Assembly (NCBI GenBank): GCA_016946835.1
Contig: JACVTC010000088.1
Coordinates: 147,501-211,500 of the forward strand
From: Neocallimastix lanati (nom. inval.)
Lineage: Eukaryota > Neocallimastigomycota > Neocallimastigomycetes > Neocallimastigales > Neocallimastigaceae
Direction of reading: 5' to 3'
Length of the DNA stretch: 64,000 bases
Made by a program: the position numbers and the translations under genes
The notes under the pieces: model-generated
Told to the model about the DNA's origin: nothing
Databases searched by the model: none
What the model saw: only the letters and a program-made list of their open reading frames with translations
Shown: piece after piece, positions 33,160 to 46,922 of the stretch
Layout of the letters: each line of letters opens with the position of its first letter
Position numbering within the stretch: position 1 is the stretch's first letter

Positions 33160-33912
33160 TGTGCATTTTGTAATGTGGCGTGTTTTATATGTGGCTTGTT
33201 TTTAATAATTAAATGAATAATAAATATTCTTTTTTTTTTGTATATAAAATAAATATAATTAACAATATCAACATAAATATAACGACATAATCAATATCAA
33301 CATAAATATAACAACATAATCGGGATCAATAATGACAATATTTTTAAAATAAAATATAAAATATAATATTTTTTAGAAATAAAAGTTATATTTACAATAT
33401 AAATATTATTTATTTTTATGATTAATTTTTTAAAATATAATATTTTTTAAAAATAAAAGTTATATCTACAATTAAAATATTATTTTTGTGATTAATTTAA
33501 TATTATACAATTGTATTATATAAAATAAATTAAAATGATTAGTTATATTTATAATTAAAAAATTAATTATCTTTATTCAATTTATTTTTTTTTTTTTTTT
33601 TTTAAATTTTATTTTATTTTATTTTTATTTTATTTTATTTTTATTTTATTTTATTTTATTTTTATTTAATTTCTTTTTTATTTTATTTTTTGCTTATTTT
33701 AAATTATTTCAAATTCTTTAAATTATTTATATTTGAAAATTTTATATATATATATTTTTTTTTTCAAAAAAAAGTACGTAAGTGTTAAGAAGAATTAAGA
33801 AAGGGAAATGGATTTATTGAATACTCTTCCATCAAACAAAAATGGAAATCTATGCAAATTTAACACACCTTTAAACCAAGCTTCACTGTGATTTTAAAAT
33901 TTTACAAACTTT

Positions 33913-34052
33913 ATAAAATCATTTGGATAATATATAGCTTTACATATACTATAAAATCATTTGGATAATATATATACTTTAGATATATTATAAAATCATT
34001 CGGATAATGTATAGCTTTAGATATACTATAAAATCATTTGGATAATGTATAC
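33913..34052. repeat. 38-39 bp tandem repeat, about 3.6 copies
   Basis: ATAAAATCATT(T/C)GGATAAT starts at 33913, 33951, 33990 and 34028. The array lies directly before the LINE remnant. Confidence 0.9.
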
Positions 34053-34139
34053 GATAGTAGGAAAGCATAGAAATGGGTAAAAAAAAAAAAAAAAGAATTC
34101 AAAAAATACATAATTAATCTTTTAGAATCTTTCATCCTA

Positions 34140-34555
34140 TTAAAAAAAAAAAAAAAAAAGTAACAATGAACTAATTTCTTCTACAGGTGAAAAATTAAAA
34201 AGCTTAGCAATTCTCATTAACCAAGATAATTAAAGATGAAGAAATTAGTGAGACAATCTCATCTACCCCTAACTTAAAAAAAAGCTTGTTGGTCCTGATG
34301 ATATTCCAATGGAACTCTTCAAAGCTTTGATTCCTTGGTAAAAAATGTTTCAGAAGGAATCTAGTGAAAATAATAGTAATAATTTTTATCATGTTTTTTT
34401 TTTTAATTTTTTAACTGTCTTAAAGCCTTACTCAATCGTATTTGGAATGGTGATCTTTCCAAAATTATGGAATAACGAATTGATGGTTTCTATTCATAAA
34501 AAGGGCAATCCAGCAGATTGTAATAACTATGGTGACATCTCTCTTATCAATAAAG

Positions 34556-34596
<41 letters not shown>

Positions 34597-35742
34597 ATAG
34601 TTAAAATCATAGCTAATAGAATTTTCCTAAATATGGCAATGATCTAAAAGACTCGTTAGACCTGAACACTATGAATTTCTTAACCGAGAAGAAATGCATA
34701 TAAGTCTTTTACACTTCATTAAGAATTATATGTCAGAGACAAAAAATTTGAAAATAAAGATACTTAACCTTGCTTTTTTTTTTTTTTTTTTTTTTTGGAT
34801 CTTTTAAAAAGGCGTATGACTCAGTTCCCATGTATAATTGTATAATGTACTAATGAAAATTCATCACTTAGGTATCAGAGGTAAGTGGCGATAAAGCCAT
34901 AAAATTTATTGAAAACTTTATCAGTTATACTTATCTTCCAAGGCTTGTGTAAAGGTTGATGGGTAATTATCGGAATCATTTAGCATAAAAAAAAAGGTGC
35001 TCGTCAAGATTGTTCTCCTTTTCACCAATTTTGTTTAACTTGTTTATTAAATGACAATTTTAATTTTAATAAAAAAATGATAAATATGGAATCTCTATTA
35101 GTGATAGATGTTGTTGTGGAGGTCTCTTTGCAGATGACATTGTGTTATATATGCTTCAACAAAGATTCTTAACTTAAGAAATTGTTAAAATTAGCCAATA
35201 GATGGGCTGGCACTAATGAAATGAAATTTGGTAAAATGTACAAGTTTAGTAGTATGAGGAAAAGTTTCAAGATTTCTTAATAATAATAATCCTACTTTTT
35301 TTTTTTTTTATCTTTCAAGTCAAAAGTTACCTTAAAAACAAATTTGCTATACCTACTTTTTAGATATAGTGTTTTTTAAATGATTTAAGAATTGAAACCT
35401 ATCGTATAGAGAATGAATAATAAAATTAGAAAAGCACCACTTTATTTCATTAAAGAATTTCTTAAGAATCCTCATATTCCTATCCCTTATAAACGAATGT
35501 TATTTTCAGCTATAGTAATTGGGCAAATATCGTATTATATACCTTTAATTGGAATCAAACAAAAGAAAAACAAAGAAAGAACGAGAAGTACAGAGATACC
35601 GGTTAATTCAGGATTATACTGGATTGAAAGGATTTTTCTAATGGGAATAGCTTTACATCCCTCTACACTGTGTTTCTTAAAGAACTTAATATTCCTCCTC
35701 TCTTTTTTTCAGGCCGAATGCGCGATCGCTCAGGCAAAGTGT

Positions 35743-35776
<34 letters not shown>

Positions 35777-35924
35777 AAAAAAAAAGAAAGAAAGAAACAC
35801 TTGAAAAAACTTGAAATGCATTATCTCTCATTTACTTAAAGATATATCACAATGTAGGCATCATATACATGGGATAAATGAAAATAAAAAAAATTTTATC
35901 AGATAAATTAGATAAAATTTTCAT

Positions 35925-35967
<43 letters not shown>

Positions 35968-37035
35968 AATGGTAAACTTTTACTGGGATAGAGATATGGT
36001 AGGAAAAAAAAAAAATCAATCAAAGCTAAAACCTAAAAAGAAAAATTATTTTTCGAGATAACCAGATACTACCTTTAAGTCCTACTTTTAAGTATCCTGA
36101 ATTTAGTATTGGCTTCCGATGGGTATTTCGTGCCAGATATGGATATAAATTCGATTCTCCTACTACCAAAGCCGTCAAGCATGATTGAAGACGACCTGTC
36201 CAGAACAATGTCCTTATTGTTGTTATAGAGAAAAATAATAATCCTCGCACGTTTTTGGAACATTTGTTTTTCTAAATGCTATCTTTTCCGTGAATTTCGA
36301 ATGAAATATTTTAAGGATATTGAAATTCTTTATGAGGTATTTTATATTATTTCTAAATATTGTCCAATATCTAATAGTAATGTAAACACTGTTATCACAG
36401 ATATGAATAATATAGAATCAAGTACTACTGATTCTGACTGTAGTAACTAAAATGTATACTATTAATAATAATAATAATTAATAGAAATAATATTGTTAAT
36501 AGCAGTTATATTAGTGATAGAAAAAAAAAAAATAGGAATATTAGTATTAATGATAATGAAAATGATAATATTGTTACTAATAATTTAGTGAATAGGTCAA
36601 TTGGTGAAAATTATGTTAATATAAGAAAATTTTTGAATAATGAAAGTGTAAAATTTATAAGTGACGTGGTAACGATTATATATAACTTCCTTTTTGGTGG
36701 AAGGGATTGCAGATATTGTTGATTTAAATTAGAAAAAAAAAAAAAAAAAAAGAATGGGATGTTATTTGTTTTAAGAACCAAATCATTTCTGGTGATTATT
36801 CTAAAACGTCATTCTTGGTGTGATCTACAAGCTCTCTTTGCAGAAATTATGCCTCGGGCTTGTACTCGACAAGAGTTGCTGTTCCGACGACGACGACGGT
36901 ATTAGCTCAAACTAAAAAAAGGGAACGTCAATGCTGAAAATGTAGTTAAAGATAGGCTAGTAGGGTCAATGCCTCTGAAGGAGAAGATTCATAATTTCTT
37001 TTATTTTAGATAGTCAATTCAAACCCTAATCCATA
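34140..37035 (+). mobile_element. Decayed LINE, same family as the left-end copies
   Basis: Reverse-transcriptase blocks appear in order but in shifting frames: GPDDIPMELFKALIPW (about 34285), WNNELMVSIHKKGNPADCNN (about 34470), KIIANRI (about 34605), KKAYDSVP (about 34810), GARQDCSPSPILFNLF (about 35000) and the catalytic FADDIVLYM (about 35130). The C-terminal segment (FIKEFLKNPHIPIPYKRMLF, 35450) and a zinc knuckle (CPEQCPYCCYREK, about 36200, then FLEHLFF) match the 4.3-5.5 kb copy. The end (DYSKTSFLV, about 36795) matches the copy B tail (AYSDTPFLV). Many stops, frame changes and long A/T runs break it. No endonuclease domain was recognised, so it is probably 5'-truncated. Confidence 0.85.
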
Positions 37036-38647
37036 AGGAGGGGAGGTTCATTGCCTATGAACTTTTTTTCTGAATTTATTTATACACTTATTTTTTGATT
37101 ATTACTTTTTTATTTCACGTTACTATTTCTTTATTATTATGTTCAATTGGACAAATAATTTTTTTATTTATTTTATTAATTCTGTGTTTTTTTTTTTTTA
37201 TTTTTTATTAAAATTAAAAGTATTCATGTATTTTATATAAGAATAAATAAATAAAGATTAAAGTTTGCAATAATTGCGGCTATAAAAAAAAAAAAAAAAT
37301 TACACCAAATTAGAAAAAAAAAAAAAAATATATATATATATATTTATTTATTTATATTTGTGTAGGTATGCATGTATATATATATATTTTTTTTTAATAA
37401 AAAATTTTTTTTTTTTTATTTTATTCTTTTATTTTAGAAAATTTGGAATTTATATGATAATTTTATTAAATGAATATATTATGATTAAGGGTTATTTTGA
37501 GTTAACTAAAGAATTAAACTTATACAAATTTACATATATTTATATGTTTACATTGTGGCTTTTACATTTAATTTATTACAATATACATTAATATTTTGAT
37601 GTATTGAATATACTTCAATAAGCTATTTAATATGTTCATAATAAATATGACACTTTTTCATATGTTTTCACATATTCTATCAATTATATTTCTTATTTAT
37701 TTATTTACTTATTTATTCATAGTTATATTTATTTATTCATTTATTTATATTCAAGTTATATTTATTTATTTATTTATTTATTTATTCATAGTTATATTTA
37801 TTTATTTATTTATTTATTCATAGTTATATTTATTTATTTATTTATTTATTCATAGTTATATTTATTTATTTATTTATTTATCTATTCATAATTATATTTA
37901 TTTATTTATTTATTCATTGTTATATTTATTTATTTATTTTATTTTATTTTATTTTATTTTATTCAATCTGTACTTTATATTCATATTCTACTATTTATTT
38001 TATTTTATTTTATTTTATTTTATTCCATCTGTACTTCATATTTATTTCAACTATTTATTTTATTTTATTTTATTTTTATTTTTATTTTTATTTTTATTTA
38101 ATTCATTTCATATACCAAAAAAAAAAAAAAAAATTATCCATCCCATGATTTTTTTTTTTTTTTTTATGATGTATTAATAATAATACAGAAAAAAGTAAAT
38201 ATATATAAACAAAATATAATATAATATATAATATTATATAATATTATATGTGGATGTATGACTAAACAAGAAAAAAAAAATTTTTTTTAATAATTATTAA
38301 TTATTATTTTTTTTTTTTATTTTAAATTTTATTTTATTATTTTATATTTGTATTACTAAGCAATGTCATAATTATATAATTAAATAATAAATAATTAAAT
38401 AAAAAATAATTAAATAATTAAATAATTCAATTATAAATAATTAAATAATTAAATAATAAAATAATTTAAATAATTAAATAATTTAAATAATTAAATAATT
38501 AAATAATTAAATAATAAAATTATTTAAATAATTAAATAATTTAAATAATTAAATAATAAATAATCCTATTAAAAAAAAAAAAATATTAAAAAAATGAATT
38601 TCATTTTGACCATGTTACAATGATAATTGATTTGTTCCACAGATTAA

Positions 38648-38689
<42 letters not shown>

Positions 38690-39453
38690 TTCCTTTAATG
38701 AACCTGTTTAAAGTTTTTTTTTCTTTTATTTCTTTTTTTTATTTTAAATGGTCAATTTATTTATTTCTTTATTCATATTCATATTCATATTCATATTCAT
38801 ATTCATATTCTTATTCTTATTCTTATTCTTATTTTTAAAATAGGAATAAACTTTACTTTATTTAATTATATTAATTGAAAAAAAAATTAAAATTAAAAAT
38901 AAAAAAAAAAAAAAAAAAACTATGGTATGAGTTTTGAGGAGGAGGAAGGGAAAGGAAATGATCTTAAACTCTATATGAATAAAAATAAATAAATAAATAA
39001 ATAAATAAAATAATCATTTGAATTTATATTAAGATTTTTTTTTTTTTTGCCTTATTGTTTGTAACTGTTGATGCTCTTAACAACGGTAGGAAGGAAGGAA
39101 GGTAGGTAGGTCTAATGGTATATAAATTGATCACAATATATAATGTAAAAAAAATATATGATATAAAAATATTAACATTATACCATACATGAATGATTCT
39201 ATTGAAAATAATAAATATATATATATACAAAGACTTTTTTTTTTTTTTAATAAAATTTTATAAATAAATTTAATTTATTCGGTTTTATTAAAATTTTATT
39301 AAATTTTATTTATTAAATTCATTTTTTTACAATAATATAATATATTATTAGTTAATATTATTTTATATTCATTTATATTCATTTTTACATTTATATTTTT
39401 TTAAAATTTTTTTATTTTTTTTTCTTTTTTCTTTGATTGTTTTTCTTTATTAC

Positions 39454-39486
<33 letters not shown>

Positions 39487-39839
39487 TTCTAAATTTGGTT
39501 ATTTGTTCGTTTACTTGTTTGTTTGTTTGTTTTTCCTTAATCTAATTTTTTTAATTTTTATTTTTTTTTATTTGGTATTGTTCTTTTCTATATTAATTTT
39601 CTAGATAGTTTTATTAATTTTTATTATTATTATTATTACTATTTTTTTTTGTTTCTTTTCTTTTTTTATTTCCTTTTTAATTATTACTTTAATTATTACT
39701 TTTTTTTTTTTTTTTTTAATAAAAAAAAAAAAAATTAATATATTATCTGCAATATATTGTTCTTAAATAATGTGATTATAAGTTTTGGCTTTAATTTCAT
39801 TTGTTATTATTTAAATTTTTATATTAAATTTGTTCAATC

Positions 39840-39870
<31 letters not shown>

Positions 39871-40441
39871 CAAACTTAATTTATTTATTATATACATAAA
39901 AATATTTTTATTTGTTTCATTTAAAGTAAAAAAAAAAAATTCCTATTCTAAAAAAAAAAAATTACATATATTCTTAATTATTTATATTAAAAATTATATT
40001 TTTATATAATAAATTTAAAATGTTTTTTCTTTTTTTTTTTAAAAAAAAAAAAAATAAGAGTAAAAAAACTAATAACATTTACTGTTTAAACTTTACTTTT
40101 TACTAATATATTGTATGAAATTTCCAAATAAAATGGGATTATAACGATTAATGTTGAAAAATAAAAAAACATAAAATAAAAATAAAAATAAAAAATAATG
40201 ATTATAAAAAAAATCTTGTGCAACAAAATTTTTTTATTTTATTTTTTATTTTTATTTTAACTTTTTTTTTTTCATTTATATTCATTAATTTTATTGAGGT
40301 CATAGCTTGGTTGGTAATCTTTAAAATTGGTATACATAATAGTTCCTTGTCTTGTACTATAATTTTAATTTTTTTTTTAAAAAAAATATAAAGGAAAAAA
40401 AAAAAAACTACTCATATCTTTTTTTTTTTTTTTGATTTAAT
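37036..40441. other. Repeat-rich intergenic region
   Basis: No gene is supported. It contains a TTCATAGTTATATTTA-type minisatellite (37690-37935), two inverted cores of the 28.6-kb minisatellite (37968-38065), a TAAATAAT tract (38370-38560), (ATT)n (38649-38690), (ATTCAT)n then (ATTCTT)n (38774-38832) and a GGAAGGAAGGTAGGTAGG patch at about 39090. 40281-40441 is probably the 3' flank of the membrane-protein gene. Confidence 0.65.
37690..38085. repeat. TTTA-rich minisatellite followed by two inverted minisatellite cores
   Basis: TTCATAGTTATATTTA plus TTTA units repeats about six times to 37935. (TTTTA)n with CAATCTGTACTTTATATTC (37966) and CCATCTGTACTTCATATTT (38024) follows. Confidence 0.85.
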
Positions 40442-42074
40442 TTACTTTCTTAAATAGGTCCATTCATTACCCATATTAGGATTATAATCATCATAATTTG
40501 ATATATTATTATTTTTTCCATAATTTTCATAACTATTATTTCTTCCAATATTAATCTTTGGTTTTCCATAATGTAATAAACTGGTTTGACTATTTACCAA
40601 TGTATTAGTATTATTATTTAATGAATTTAAATTAGTATAGTATAACTTGGAATTAATATTTACTGGTTTACTAATTTTGGCGGGGGTACTTAAATTATTA
40701 CTACTAAAGTTATTTGAACTGTATGGACCACCAGTAGTAACACTTGTAGTTTCTCCTAAACTTGAACCATCCCTAGAACGGAAAAGTAAAATTTGATCTA
40801 TGAAAATCATATAATATTGAACATTCGAAATTAGCAATCTAACATCTTCAAACGAAAAATTCAAATTAGAATACTTTTCACTATCTCGAAAAAGATAGTA
40901 GTATTTGTAAATTAAAGTAACAGAAACAATAGGTAAACCAATAACACCAATAAATGCAGAAATGGCCATTCTGTATTCTGAAATGGATCTAAACTTCTTT
41001 AAGAATCCAAAAGAGGCCTTGGATCTATTAAAGATTTGTCTTTTTAAAACTAAATAAACCGTAAGATCATAAATAAATGAAGATAATATAACAAATCCTT
41101 GGAATGCCCAATAGATGTTATAAAATCTATTCTTTTTATCTTCATCAAAAGCACCATTATCTTTATATAATCTTGTCGGTAATTCAGTCCAATGTAAAAT
41201 AATTAAAGCAATTTTTGATAAATTAAATAATCCACAAGTTATATACACAAACCAAATTGACTTTTGTTCTCTAGCAACAGCTCTTGTTCGAAGTAATGGG
41301 TACCAATCACCCGCTATTTCACCACCATACCAGAAAATATTACCAATTTGTCTTGTTAATAGCCATCTTAATGGATGATACTCTACTGAAACATCACTAC
41401 CTTTACATGCTCCACTATCATCTTTATAATAATAACTACCCATTAATGGACCAATTTGTTCCAATATATCACCAACAACACTATTAAAATATTTTTAAAA
41501 TAAATTAAAAAAAAATTAATTACATTTATTAGTTTTTTATCTATCTATCAGTTTTATATATATATATATTTATTTCATTTTTTTTTATTTTTTTTTAAAA
41601 ACATATATATATATCTTTATATAATTTATTAATTTATAATAATAAATATATTCAATTTTTTTTTTGTTCTTTTTATATATATATATATTACCGTAAAATA
41701 TAGTGAGCTAAAATAAGTTTCATTACTGGTTTTCTAAAGTTGAATTTGTGTAATATGAGTAATAATAAGGTCCAATAAAAGAACTGAGATTGAAGTGGTT
41801 TTGCAAAAGCATATATTATTAATCTTATAGTATTAATTGTACTATCTAACTGACCAACTTCATCTTTTAGCATTACATCCTGTATGAAACATTCATAACT
41901 TGTTCCTCTACTAAATAACCAATCGGCAACACTAGCTTTGGATGGATCACTAATGAATTTACTTTGAAGGTTTGCATTATCTAAGAATGCTTGATTATAT
42001 TTTTCAACTTCTTGGACATATTCAGTTATATTAAAACTTTTCGCGTAATCTTCAGGTGTAACTAACATTTTCAA
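40442..42074 (-). CDS. Polytopic membrane protein, two exons (473 aa)
   Basis: Exon 1 is 42074-41692 and exon 2 is 41480-40442. Splicing at GTAATA (from 41691) and TTTTAATAG (ending 41481) joins the frames exactly (codon CG|T), giving 473 residues. There is a soluble acidic N-terminus (1-90), then about six or seven hydrophobic segments (about 96-112, 117-137, 203-224, 250-274, 298-322, 341-361) and an Asn/Ser-rich hydrophilic tail (365-473). I do not recognise the family; the topology would suit a receptor-like or transporter-like protein, but no diagnostic motif is visible. Both exons lack stops over long stretches and keep good codon use, so the gene looks functional. It is alone, with no close neighbour. 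A later Met (residue 3) is a possible alternative start. Confidence 0.8.
41481..41691 (-). other. Intron of the membrane-protein gene (211 bp)
   Basis: On the minus strand it begins GTAATATATA and ends TTTTAATAG and is almost pure A/T. Removing it restores one frame across a conserved-looking helix (AHYILR-VVGDILEQIG). Confidence 0.8.
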
Positions 42075-44749
42075 CTATTTATTTTTCTTTCAAAAAAAAA
42101 AAACTTAAAAATTAAAGTGTTTTTTCTTTATAAAATAAAAAAATTAAAAATTTTATTTCATATATTCAGTATGAAAAATATTATTTCTTTTTTATAAAAA
42201 TTTTTTTCTTTCTTTTAAAAACTTATTTTAAATTTAAAATAAGACAAGATTAAATTAAAACTATTATTTAATTTTAATTAAATTTATATATTATTAAAAT
42301 AGTTTCTTCCTTTTTTTTTTATTTATTTGAAAAATAATATTTCTTCACTTTTTCTTTTAAATATTTAATTTTAAAATAAAAAAATAAAGAAATTTATAAA
42401 AATTATTTCAAAACTAATTACTTTTTTTTTTTTTAATATTACTTTATTATATTAATACTTCAATTTTCAAAGTTTCATAAAACTTTTCTTTTTTTTTTTT
42501 TTAAAAAAAAATAATATACAGTTAATATATTGTAATGCGTTATTATTAATTATATATATTTTTTTATTATTATTAAAAAAATATTAATTGAAATATTTTT
42601 TATTATTTAAATTTTCTAGTATAAAAAGATAAATGCGTAAGACTATATTTTTCTTTTTTCTTTTTTTTGTATTGTATATATGTTTTATATATATATCTAA
42701 TTTTTATTATACAATATTTTAAATTTTTCTCTTTTTTTTTTTTATTGTTATAATATATTTTTTTTTTATTTTATTTTTTATTAACTATAATATACATTAT
42801 TAGAAAAGATAAGAAAAAAAAAAAAAAAAAACTATTTCAATATTTTTACAATAAATTTAACAATCTTTTAAAAAATGAAACAAATTTTTATAAAGAAATT
42901 TTTTTTTTTTACAATTTCAAAAAAAAAAAGAAAAAAAGAAAAAAAAATAAAAAAAAAATGAAAATTTAAAATAAAAAAAAAGAAGTTGGGTATTGAATGG
43001 TATATATACTTTTTTATTATTATTATTAATTTATTTAAACGAATTCAATTTCATATTTCTAAACTTTATTTATTTATTTTATATTAATTATTAAAATTTA
43101 TTCAACTCAAATATATATAAAGAATTTATATTATTTTTCTTTTTTTTATATTAGAATACTCTTAACTAAATAATCTTATTTAATAAAATTGTGAAATAAA
43201 TTATTTATTAAATTTTTTTTTTTTTAATTAAATCCTTTTTAATATTAAGATAATTCCAAATAATTTATTTTAGTAATATATAAAATATATTTATATTTAT
43301 AAAAAATATATATTTATTTTATATTTTATAAATATATTATTAATCAATAATAATATATTTACATTTATGATTTAATTAAGAAGTATAACAGTATAACAAT
43401 TAAGAAATGTCCTTTTAGTATTTTCCAATATATTTATTAATATATTAGCTTTAGTATATAGTAAAAGTTTATCAATTTATTAAAATGTAATAATAATTTA
43501 AGTTTTCAATATATATTCCGAATATAATCAGTATATATTCCAATATATTGAATTATACTATTTAAAAAATATGTCATAATGGAAAAAAACCGAGAATTGA
43601 GTATATTATACGTTAGTAATATATAGTAAGATATAGTTACTAATATATACCAATTAAGATATAATTTATTTTAATTTTAATATAATGAATAGATATTACT
43701 CATTAAATATTATATAATAGTAATATGGAGAATAAAATTTATAATTATTAAGGTTATAATTTATATTTTTTTTTTAATATATAAAAAAAATCTTTTTTTT
43801 TTTTCATAGTTTTACAATTTTTTTTATAAAAGTTTATATTAAGGCATAAATCAAATTTTATTAATTTATAAGGTTTACAGTCAACATTTAAATTGAATAC
43901 AAAGTCTTAATTCAAAGATTTAATTGGTCTCATATTGAATCTAATTAAATAAATAAATGAAAGTAAATAAATAAATGAAATTAACTTTTTTTTTTTTAAT
44001 ATACAAATAAATATATATTAAAAAAATAATTATTAATATTATTATTTTTTTTTAATTAATATATATAACATGACATAATAAAATTTTTTATGAAAAAAAA
44101 AAAAAGTATTTTCTCTTATATTTAAATTGATTTATTATAATTATAAATTATTATTCTCCATCACTACAAACAATATTAAATAATTAAAAAATTTTAAAAA
44201 AAATTAACAAATTAAATAATAATAATAATAATTATACATAAAAAATAATTTAAATTAATAAAATAAAATATATATATATAATTATAAACATTGTGGAGAT
44301 ATGTAAAATTAATAGTAATTATTACCACTACATTTTATATATCAAAAGCAAAGAGTTATATAATGATAATAATAAAAATAATAATAATAATAGTTGGATT
44401 AATAATTATAATTATAAAATAAAACTAGTATACTTTATTTTGAAAATAAAAAAATAAAATATAAAATAGTTTTGATTAAATTAATTTAAATAAAATAAAA
44501 TATATAATTATTTCATATATCATTAAACCTTAACATTTAAATAATAAATAATAAGTAATATAATTCGTCTTGGTATTATTAAAGGGAGAATCTTTAAAAT
44601 ATTTGTAAATTAGCTATTGTAAATCAAATAAATAGGAAAAAATTATGTGACTGAATAACTGCAAAAAGGGATAATTATTTATTGAGTAACAATAAAAGGA
44701 TGAAAAAATTATAGAATATAATTATTTAAAAGATAAATAAATATGAAAT

Positions 44750-44788
<39 letters not shown>

Positions 44789-44949
44789 ATGGAATAATTA
44801 TTCCTTTCTATTAACTTTAATACTAATAAATGTGAATTCATAATGATATCAATTTATAAAAATAAAATTAAAAATAAAAAATAAAAAATAAAAAATAAAA
44901 AATAAAAAAATAATAATAATAAATAAATAAATAAATGAATAAATTTAAA

Positions 44950-45146
44950 AATTTCATGTATATTTTTTTTTATATAATAAATATCATGAACTAATATATA
45001 CAGAAATAGAGAATAATAATTTTTTTTTCCTTTTTTTTTATTTTAAAGAAAATTTCATGTATATTTTTTTTAAATATCATGAACTAATATATACAGAAAT
45101 AGAGAATAATAATTTTTTTTTTCCTTTTTTTTTTATTTTAAAGAAA
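44950..45146. repeat. ~100-bp tandem duplication
   Basis: ATTTCATGTATATTTTTTTT through ATTTTAAAGAAA occurs twice in a row. The second copy lacks about 10 bp near its start. Confidence 0.85.
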
Positions 45147-46886
45147 TTTTTCATTATAACATATTTAGGCAAAAAATTTGTAATATATATTATTACTATT
45201 ACTTATTAATATAAAAATCATTATTTAAATAAAATTTTTAAAGGTTATTTTTTGTCAGTTATATTAATGATGGAAAATATAATGTTATTCCTTTCACCCC
45301 CTTCCCTCCTCGTCCTCTTTTTTTTTTTTTTTCTTCTTCTTCTTCTTACCATAACATTATTTATACTATTTAAAAATAAAAATTAATAATTAATTAATAA
45401 TAAATAAATAATAAATAATATATTTTACATTAAAGAGGATAAGAATTTTTTGGCAAATTTAAGAAAAGTTCAAAAAATGATTATTATTAATAAGAAAGAA
45501 AATTTTTACGCATATTAGAAATATATTATTTGTATACTATCATTTATATTAATTATAATAATATACTTCAATAATATATTATCTGTTTATTATTATTCAT
45601 ATTAATTATAATAAACTTTATTAAATAATAAAATAGTAACATTTTTATTTTTATTTTTTTTTAAAAAAAAATATATTATTTTATATATGATAAAACTATT
45701 TTTAAAAATATATTCTATATATATTATAAAAAAAAATTATTTTTTGTAAAGTTACACATAATCATCTTAAAATTGAAAAAAAAAATAATAAAAACAATGA
45801 TGATGATATATTCTAATATATTCTAATAAATTTAATCAAAAACGGTTAAGAAAAGAAATTAAAAGTATATAGAAATTTTATATTTATGTCATCTTTTGAT
45901 GATCCATCCTACAATGACTATAATAGAATATACATTTATATGTAAAAATATATATACATATATTTTTTTTTAAATAATGAATATATTTATTATTGAAATT
46001 CCTTAGTACTGAAACAATAATTAACCACTATATCAATTTATAATATTCCAATAAATATCAAAATATTTCAATATCAAAATAAAATATCATTAAATATACT
46101 ATTATTAAAAAAAAATAGTAAATAAAATTAAATAGAATTAAGGTTTAAATTAAAAAAAAAAAAAAAAAAAGATAGTTGTATTTCAGTATTAAGATGAAGG
46201 TTTAAGGTTTATAATAAAAGATTTTTTTTACTTAATTTCTAAAAATTCATATATTATAATAATATTTACAGTATATTGCAATTATAAATTAACAATATAA
46301 AGTGTTATATTAAAATATTTAATCATTTTATATTATTTATTCAAAAAAAAAAAAAAGTAAATCAAAAATAAAACTTTATATAATAAAGTTTAAAAAAATA
46401 AATTAGCCAACTTATATTTTAATATATATATATATAAATATATTTATTAATATATTATTGATCAATTTAAAAGTATATAATGCTTTAAGAATATATTAAA
46501 ATGGATAAAAATATAAAAATACTTTTATTTAATAACATTACTATTAATATTAATAAATAATATTTATTTATTTATTTATTTTCAAAAGTTTTTATTATTT
46601 ATTATATACATTTTGGTTAATGACTGTTCAAAATTGTAGAATATGTGAAATTCGTTTCATCATTTGCTAACAATACTATTAATGATACTTGTTAGAATCA
46701 TTTTCATATGAGAATGATGAATTATTTAAAAGAAAAAAAATTTAGAAAAAAAACTATATATAAAATTTTATATTTTATATTTTATATTTTATTATTATTA
46801 TTATATTATTATATTATTATTATTATTATTTATTATTATTATTTATTATTATTATTATTAATAATATTATTATTATTTATTATTAT

Positions 46887-46922
<36 letters not shown>

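Larger units (their letters stand above)
32485..34139. other. Intergenic region after the GPI-protein gene
   Basis: No gene is present. It contains (AAATAAATAAACT)-type repeats (32585-32740), a C-rich patch at 32865-32890 (TTCCCCCCCTCCCTCCC), a hairpin at 33107-33159, small duplications at about 33265-33325 and 33360-33505, and 38-bp repeats at 33913-34052. Confidence 0.7.

Noticed and set aside
33913-34052. CRISPR-like array
   Set aside because: The repeats are contiguous with no distinct spacers, and the genome is eukaryotic in character.
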